Source of the DNA: Comamonadaceae bacterium
Lineage (GTDB): Bacteria; Pseudomonadota; Gammaproteobacteria; Burkholderiales; Burkholderiaceae_C
Length of the DNA stretch: 12,144 nt
Assembly (NCBI GenBank): GCA_947371775.1
Contig: CANBQX010000048.1
Span: 1-12,144 of the forward strand
Direction: 5' to 3'
The position numbers and the translations under genes were made by a program. The notes below the pieces were generated by a model, which had not been told where the DNA came from, ran no database searches, and saw only the letters and a list, made by a program, of their open reading frames with translations. Of this stretch, positions 7,419-12,144 are shown piece by piece. Positions within the stretch are counted from its first letter, which is position 1; each line of letters opens with the position of its first letter.

Positions 7419-8032
7419 TTCGATGACTCCGAACGCAAGGTCATGCGGCCGCTGGTTTGGATGTCCCACTCCGACTGGCCAATCGCACCGATTTGGAAAG
7501 GCCGCGGCAACTGTCCCAAATCCAAGCGAAAACGCAGCTCCACGCGGTACTTGGACGCCGCGTCCGCGTCGCTCAGCTCTGCGACTTTCCAGCGCGAAAT
7601 TTGTTTGATCGTGGCCAAGGCCTCCGCCAGCGTGTCGTAGCTTTGGCTGAGCGACAGGCCCAAAGCGTTGTCACCGCCGGGGCCCGAGGTGACATTGATA
7701 CGCCATCGCCGGGTCAGAGGCTGGTAGACCAGGCGCAGCTGGCGTTGGGCCGTGCTGAACTTCTTGTCGTACCAATACCAACGCTCTTGGAGCAAATCGG
7801 ACTCGATTAAAAAGAAGAGCGGAATTCCCTTGGCCAGTGCATCCTCGACCACCGGCGGCAGGTCAAATACCACGTTGGCAGACACCAGCACATCGTTGCC
7901 CACGCGGTCGGCGCGAAGTTGCTGCAATTCAGTGGCGCTTTGGGCGTGCGCCACCGATCCCAGCAGTAGCAGCAATGCCAGTTGCAACAGGGGCAACAGG
8001 CGTTTAATTGCTGCGCTTTTCCAGCAAGGCAT
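7415..8032 (-). CDS. Secreted DUF4390-family protein
   Basis: The 205-residue product starts with a basic n-region (KSAAIKR), a Leu-rich core (12-24) and a signal peptidase I site after AHA (A30), so a mature protein of about 175 residues should reach the periplasm. The rest matches DUF4390 by its pattern of paired beta-strand-like segments (for example IPLFFLIESDLLQERWYWYDKK and RQLRLVYQPLTRRWRIN) and its place between rsmB and an NtrY-like kinase. The family has no established function. The ATG at 8030-8032 overlaps the last 29 bases of rsmB; another in-frame ATG at 8051-8053 would add seven residues (MTTTAFF), and neither has a clear Shine-Dalgarno sequence. The same frame is open far upstream, but that part only shadows rsmB. 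The stop overlaps the kinase start as GTGA. Confidence 0.85.
   Translation of the reverse strand: MPCWKSAAIKRLLPLLQLALLLLLGSVAHAQSATELQQLRADRVGNDVLVSANVVFDLPPVVEDALAKGIPLFFLIESDLLQERWYWYDKKFSTAQRQLRLVYQPLTRRWRINVTSGPGGDNALGLSLSQSYDTLAEALATIKQISRWKVAELSDADAASKYRVELRFRLDLGQLPRPFQIGAIGQSEWDIQTSGRMTLRSESSK
7427..7430 (-). promoter_or_regulatory. Shine-Dalgarno sequence that sets the kinase start
   Basis: GGAG on the minus strand lies 8 bases before the GTG at 7416-7418, inside the end of the DUF4390 gene. It supports this start over the upstream in-frame GTG at 7467-7469 and fits reinitiation after the overlapping TGA. Confidence 0.6.
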
Positions 8033-9320
8033 AAAAAAAGCCGTCGTGGTCATGGCTCGGATTGTCGCCCAGCTTGGCGTCACCTTCGCCGCCAGGCAGC
8101 AAATGCCCAGGGGACGCGAGCCACCGCGCGTCGGCATGTTGACCCACAAAGCGCTGCACCTGCGCAGATCCTTCGGCCAAAAACACCGAACAGGTGCAAT
8201 ACACCATGCGCCCGCCGGGACGCAACAAGGGCCACAGCGCCTCCAAAATTGTGGCTTGCAGCTGGGCGAGTTGTGCGATGTCGGACTCGCGGCGCAACCA
8301 GCGTACGTCCGGGTGGCGGCGCACAATGCCGGACGCCGTGCACGGCGCATCCAGCAAGATGCCGTCAAAAGGCAGGCCGTCCCACCAGTCCTGGGGGCGC
8401 GAGGCGTCGCCCACCTGCAGCTGCGCCTGCAAGCCCAGCCGGTCCAAGGTTTGGCCCACGCGCTGCATGCGCCGTGCGTCGAGTTCAATCGCCGTCACCG
8501 CAGACTCCGACAACTCCAAGAGGTGTGCCGTCTTGCCGCCGGGGGCGGCACAGGCGTCGAGCACCCGGGGCGTGGCGCCTAAGCCTTCCAAGAGCAAGGG
8601 CGCAGCGAGCTGCGCGGCCGCGTCTTGCACCGACACAAGACCTTGCGCAAAACCCGGCAATTGCGTGACGGGTACCGCTTGCTCCAGGTAAATCACCTGG
8701 GCATCGCCGGGGCGGGCGGCAATGCCCAGAGAACGCAACTGTTCCAAGTACGCGCTGACACCGCATTTGCGCGCATTCACGCGCAGCGTCATGGGGGGAT
8801 GGCGATTGGCGGCAGTCAGCATGGCCTGCCAGTGCTGGGGATGCTCGCGTTGCAGCCGCTCCACCCACCAGCGGGGGTGGTTCCAACGTGCTTCAGGGTT
8901 GTGGTCTGTGGCCACAACGAGTGCCGCGCGTTCACGCAAAAAACGCCGCAGACAGGCATTGACAAAATTGGCATGGGCCGCAGTCGTGGCATTGCGCTTG
9001 AGCGCCTCCACCGCTTGGTTGACCAGGGTAAAGGCATCGTAGGGTGCAGCGTCTTCGTCCCACATCAAAGCCAGAGCGACACACAGAAGCGCGTCGGTTG
9101 CGGGCGCCGGCATGCGCGACACCAGGGCGCTGCGCAGCGCCTGCGCACGCCCCAAATTGCGCCACACGTGGAAGGCCAAGGCCTGTACACCGGGGCGCAG
9201 GGATGCAGCCACCGCCTCAACGGCCGCGGTGCCCGACGCCCCTTTGCGCACCGCTGCGATCACCGCTGCGGTGGCTTGAAGCTGGCGCCACAGCGCAATG
9301 GGTTCTGGCCCTGCGTTCAT
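8004..9320 (-). CDS. rsmB: 16S rRNA (cytosine-967-C5) methyltransferase RsmB
   Basis: RsmB (formerly Sun/Fmu) methylates C967 of 16S rRNA from S-adenosylmethionine. The 438-residue protein has an N-terminal NusB-like RNA-binding domain (about 8-140) and a Rossmann-fold methyltransferase domain. Motif I is L254-DACAAPGGKT; motif IV is LLDAPCTASG with D324 and C327; motif VI is VYCTCS, where C377 is the expected nucleophile by comparison with the TCS cysteine of E. coli RsmB. C375 is an additional nearby cysteine. The C-terminal HDHDGFFYALLEK is also typical. The ATG at 9318-9320 lies 7 bases after the stop of the upstream gene, and the 3' end overlaps the DUF4390 gene by 29 bases, so the cluster is probably co-transcribed. 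Confidence 0.96.
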   Translation of the reverse strand: MNAGPEPIALWRQLQATAAVIAAVRKGASGTAAVEAVAASLRPGVQALAFHVWRNLGRAQALRSALVSRMPAPATDALLCVALALMWDEDAAPYDAFTLVNQAVEALKRNATTAAHANFVNACLRRFLRERAALVVATDHNPEARWNHPRWWVERLQREHPQHWQAMLTAANRHPPMTLRVNARKCGVSAYLEQLRSLGIAARPGDAQVIYLEQAVPVTQLPGFAQGLVSVQDAAAQLAAPLLLEGLGATPRVLDACAAPGGKTAHLLELSESAVTAIELDARRMQRVGQTLDRLGLQAQLQVGDASRPQDWWDGLPFDGILLDAPCTASGIVRRHPDVRWLRRESDIAQLAQLQATILEALWPLLRPGGRMVYCTCSVFLAEGSAQVQRFVGQHADARWLASPGHLLPGGEGDAKLGDNPSHDHDGFFYALLEKRSN

Positions 9321-9327
9321 CGCACGC

Positions 9328-9855
9328 TCACAGCAGGGGCATCCAACGAAAACCCATCAAGCGCGACACCCAGGCCGCAGGGGCTTGGTCGAGGGCACCT
9401 TGGTAGTCCGCAATCGTCAGGTTGGCCGCACTGCGATCCACCGGTGCTTGCGTGTCAGCCGCATGCCAACGGTCGCGCAAGGCCTGCAGCACCGCCGGCT
9501 CTTCTACCCCTTCGGCCGCCACGGCATAGGCCAGCCAGGCTTGTTGCAGTCGCTCCCACAGTGCGCCCAAATCGACATGCACCTGGGGAGACCAGACAAA
9601 GCGCCGGGGTGTTTTGTAGGTCCTCAGGCCCATTTCAAGCGCCTGCGCTGCAGCCTCCAGGGCACTGCAAATGGTCTCAGACGCCTTGGCGCTGGACACG
9701 GCTTCATGGGCCACAGCAATCAAAGCACGCAGCGATCGCTCAAAAACGGCGCGGCCCTCCACGGCCGCTGTGCGCAAGCGCAGCAAACGGTTGTGGACAC
9801 CGACGAGCCAGAACACGAGAAGCGCACCCGCGATCCACGGCAAGGCTATGTTCAT
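9328..9855 (-). CDS. Small membrane-anchored protein, weakly LemA-like
   Basis: The 175-residue product has one N-terminal membrane segment (about 4-21) followed by a helical, Ala-rich region. HNRLLRLRTAAVEG directly after the membrane segment recalls the Y-N-x-L-V-x-L-R start of LemA proteins, but the rest is diverged, so the family call is tentative and function unknown. A single anchor with a short N-terminus would place most of the protein on one side of the inner membrane. A GTG at 9859-9861 is in frame, but only one base separates it from AGGAG; the ATG at 9853-9855 has AGGAG 7 bases upstream and is preferred. It heads the cluster that continues with rsmB and directly follows the rpoC terminator. 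Confidence 0.75.
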   Translation of the reverse strand: MNIALPWIAGALLVFWLVGVHNRLLRLRTAAVEGRAVFERSLRALIAVAHEAVSSAKASETICSALEAAAQALEMGLRTYKTPRRFVWSPQVHVDLGALWERLQQAWLAYAVAAEGVEEPAVLQALRDRWHAADTQAPVDRSAANLTIADYQGALDQAPAAWVSRLMGFRWMPLL

Positions 9856-9862
9856 CCGCACA

Positions 9863-9867
9863 CTCCT
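9863..9867 (-). promoter_or_regulatory. Shine-Dalgarno sequence of the cluster's first gene
   Basis: AGGAG on the minus strand sits 7 bases before the ATG at 9853-9855 and only one base beyond the terminator T-run. It is the best ribosome binding site in the window and decides the start of the LemA-like gene. Confidence 0.75.
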
Positions 9868-9868
9868 G

Positions 9869-9908
9869 AAAAAAATACCCCGGGCCTATCAACGATAAAC
9901 CCGGGGTA
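9869..9908 (-). terminator. Rho-independent terminator of rpoC
   Basis: On the minus strand a perfect 9-bp stem TACCCCGGG / CCCGGGGTA (9900-9908 with 9876-9884) encloses a 15-base loop in which a further TATC/GATA pairing is possible. Seven T residues (9869-9875) follow directly. It begins 23 bases after the rpoC stop. There is no T-run on the other side, so it acts only in the rpoC direction. Confidence 0.92.
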
Positions 9909-9931
9909 GGCTTGCTTAGCGCAATGCAGGC

Positions 9932-12144
9932 TTATTCAGCGGCAGCATCCTGCTCGGCGGCTTGCTCACCGGCTTCGCCTTCGCCAGCCAATTCGGCAGC
10001 ATCGGCTTCGGCAATCGCACGGCGCTCGGAGTCGTCCATCTGCTCGCGAACCTGGCGAGCCTCGTGGTAGGCCATGCCGGTTCCCGCAGGAATCAAACGA
10101 CCCACAATCACGTTCTCTTTCAGACCACGCAACTCGTCGCGCTTGCCCATGATGGCCGCTTCGGTCAGAACGCGGGTGGTTTCCTGGAAGGAAGCCGCGC
10201 TGATGAAGCTGTCGGTGGACAAGGACGCTTTGGTGATACCCAAGAGCAAGTTGGTGAAGGTCGCCGGGATCTTGCCATCGGCGCGCAAAGCGTCGTTGGT
10301 GTTGAGCATCTCGGAGCGCTCCACTTGCTCGCCATTGATGTAGCCGGAGTCGCCTGCGCTTTCCACGACCACGCGACGCAGCATTTGGCGAACGATCACC
10401 TCAATGTGCTTGTCGTTGATCTTCACGCCCTGCAAGCGGTACACGTCCTGCACTTCGTCGACGATGTAGCGCGCCAGTTCTTCCGAACCCAGCAAACGCA
10501 GAATGTCTTGGGGGTCGGCGGGGCCGTCCACCACGGACTCGCCCTTGTTCACGACCTGGCCTTCGTGCACCAGGATGTTCTTCTCTTTGGGCACCAGCTC
10601 TTCCCAGACTTTGCCTTCGGGGTCGGTGATCTGCAAACGGACCTTGCCTTTGGTTTCTTTACCGAAGGAAATGGTACCGGTCGCCTCAGCCAAGACACCC
10701 TTGTCTTTGGGCGAACGGGCTTCGAACAACTCAGCAACACGCGGCAAACCGCCGGTAATGTCGCGGGTCTTTTGACCTTCGATCGGGATACGGGCCAGCA
10801 CTTCGCCGGGGCCCACGTCCTGGCCGTCACGCACTTGCACCAGCGCACCCACGGGGAAGCCGATGGTTACTGCGTGGTCGGTGCCGGGGATCTTGACTTC
10901 TTTGCCGGAAGCGTCGATCAGTTTGACCTGCGGGCGCACGATCTTGGCCGAGCCACGGCGCTTGGGATCGATGACCACCAGGGTGGACAAGCCGGTGACT
11001 TCGTCCACCTGGCGGGCCACGGTCAAGCCTTCTTCCACATTCTCGAAATGTGCTTTACCAGCGAACTCGGTAATGATGGGGCGGGTCAATGGATCCCAGT
11101 TGGCCAGAATCGCACCGGCCTTGATGGCCTGGTCGGCTTTGACGCTGAGCACCGCGCCGTACGGCACTTTGTGGCGCTCACGCTCGCGGCCGTGCTCGTC
11201 ATGGATAACGATTTCGCCAGAGCGGGAAATCACCACCAACTCGGACTTGCTGTTGGTCACATAGCGCATGGTGGCGTTGAAGCCGATGTTGCCGCTGGAC
11301 TTGGCTTCCACGCTGGAGGCAATCGCCGCACGCGACGCTGCACCACCGATGTGGAAGGTACGCATGGTCAGCTGCGTGCCGGGCTCGCCAATCGACTGGG
11401 CAGCGATCACACCCACAGCTTCGCCGTGGTTGATCAGACCGCCACGGCCCAAATCGCGTCCGTAGCACTTGGCACAAATACCAAAGCGGGTTTCGCAGGT
11501 GAGTGCGGTGCGCACTTTGACTTCGTCCACGCCATAGGTTTCAAGTTCCTCAATGGCGTCTTCGTCGAGCATGGTGCCTGCAGCAGCCACCACCGCACGC
11601 GTCTCAGGGTGCAGCACGTCTTCAGCCACGGTACGGCCCAGGACGCGGTCACGCAAGGACTCGATCACTTCACCGCCTTCGACGATGGCGCGCATCAGGT
11701 AACCGTTGTGGGTACCGCAGTCTTGCTCGGTCACGACCAGGTCTTGTGTCACGTCCACCAGGCGGCGTGTCAGGTAGCCCGAGTTGGCGGTTTTCAACGC
11801 CGTGTCGGCCAGACCTTTACGTGCACCGTGGGTGGAGATGAAGTACTCCAACACGTTCAAGCCTTCGCGGAAGTTGGCGGTAATGGGCGTCTCGATGATG
11901 GAGCCGTCAGGCTTGGCCATCAAACCGCGCATACCCGCCACCTGGCGGATCTGCGCGGCAGAACCGCGCGCACCGGAGTCGGCCATCATGTAGATGGAGT
12001 TGAAGGACTCCTGGGCCACTTCTTTGCCGTGGCGGTCAATCACCATCTCTTTGGAGAGCTTGGCCATCATCACCTTGGACACTTCGTCGCCCGACTTGCC
12101 CCAGATGTCCACCACCTTGTTGTAACGCTCGCCAGAAGTCACCA
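9932..12144 (-). CDS. rpoC: RNA polymerase beta' subunit, C-terminal part
   Basis: The gene enters from the right edge, so the N-terminal half (including the catalytic NADFDGD aspartates) is outside the window. About 737 residues are present. Numbering from the valine codon at 12140-12142, the second zinc site is C142, C216, C223 and C226, matching C814, C888, C895 and C898 of E. coli with a constant offset of 672. The bridge helix lies near 97-132 (ISTHGARKGLADTALKTANS) and the trigger-loop base near 243-265 (VGVIAAQSIGEPGTQLTMRT), followed by the SI3-type insertion found in proteobacteria. The protein ends in an Ala/Glu-rich acidic tail (from about AIAEADAAEL) unlike the E. coli end. It is a core subunit of RNA polymerase, normally co-transcribed with rpoB. 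Confidence 0.98.
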   Translation of the reverse strand, partial: VTSGERYNKVVDIWGKSGDEVSKVMMAKLSKEMVIDRHGKEVAQESFNSIYMMADSGARGSAAQIRQVAGMRGLMAKPDGSIIETPITANFREGLNVLEYFISTHGARKGLADTALKTANSGYLTRRLVDVTQDLVVTEQDCGTHNGYLMRAIVEGGEVIESLRDRVLGRTVAEDVLHPETRAVVAAAGTMLDEDAIEELETYGVDEVKVRTALTCETRFGICAKCYGRDLGRGGLINHGEAVGVIAAQSIGEPGTQLTMRTFHIGGAASRAAIASSVEAKSSGNIGFNATMRYVTNSKSELVVISRSGEIVIHDEHGRERERHKVPYGAVLSVKADQAIKAGAILANWDPLTRPIITEFAGKAHFENVEEGLTVARQVDEVTGLSTLVVIDPKRRGSAKIVRPQVKLIDASGKEVKIPGTDHAVTIGFPVGALVQVRDGQDVGPGEVLARIPIEGQKTRDITGGLPRVAELFEARSPKDKGVLAEATGTISFGKETKGKVRLQITDPEGKVWEELVPKEKNILVHEGQVVNKGESVVDGPADPQDILRLLGSEELARYIVDEVQDVYRLQGVKINDKHIEVIVRQMLRRVVVESAGDSGYINGEQVERSEMLNTNDALRADGKIPATFTNLLLGITKASLSTDSFISAASFQETTRVLTEAAIMGKRDELRGLKENVIVGRLIPAGTGMAYHEARQVREQMDDSERRAIAEADAAELAGEGEAGEQAAEQDAAAE

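Noticed and set aside
8033..8488. Upstream extension of the DUF4390 frame through rsmB
   Set aside because: This part shadows conserved RsmB motifs and encodes nothing recognisable, and the signal peptide begins near 8032.
8625..9869. Plus-strand open frame of 414 codons antisense to rsmB and the LemA-like gene
   Set aside because: It has Arg/Pro/His-rich shadow composition and crosses two well-supported minus-strand genes.

Overview
The window looks like ordinary, conserved chromosomal DNA from a GC-rich betaproteobacterium, most likely Burkholderiales and probably Comamonadaceae. I infer this from RpoC, which lines up without gaps to the E. coli numbering through the zinc-binding region, from the RsmB/DUF4390/NtrY-like/response-regulator cluster, and from the lnt-glyQ order. 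No mobile element, CRISPR array, prophage, tRNA or rRNA was recognised.

All genes but one lie on the minus strand, so the biological order runs right to left. The right edge (12144 to 9932) is the C-terminal half of rpoC, closed by a strong intrinsic terminator (9869-9908). A Shine-Dalgarno sequence follows the terminator at once and serves a tight cluster: a small membrane-anchored, weakly LemA-like protein, the 16S rRNA methyltransferase rsmB, a secreted DUF4390 protein, an NtrY-type membrane histidine kinase and a short NtrX-like response regulator. Several of these genes overlap or are separated by only a few bases, and the DUF4390-kinase junction is a 4-base GTGA overlap. A candidate internal promoter precedes the response regulator.

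The only plus-strand gene is a metallo-beta-lactamase-fold hydrolase (about 3446-4411). It converges on the response regulator, with 10 bases between the stop codons, and diverges from a GNAT acetyltransferase (2610-3347). A bulged inverted repeat sits in the divergent region. Leftward of the acetyltransferase come corC/ybeX (CBS-domain protein) and lnt (apolipoprotein N-acyltransferase), joined by another GTGA overlap. At the left edge are the first 16 codons of glyQ (glycyl-tRNA synthetase alpha chain), only 48 bases long.

In function the window combines transcription (rpoC), ribosome maturation (rsmB and possibly corC/ybeX), envelope lipoprotein maturation (lnt), translation (glyQ) and an envelope-sensing two-component system. 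I see no clearly undescribed system. The points most worth a second look are the terminator that abuts the next gene's ribosome binding site, the NtrX-like regulator without an AAA+ domain, and the secreted DUF4390 protein coupled to the sensor kinase.
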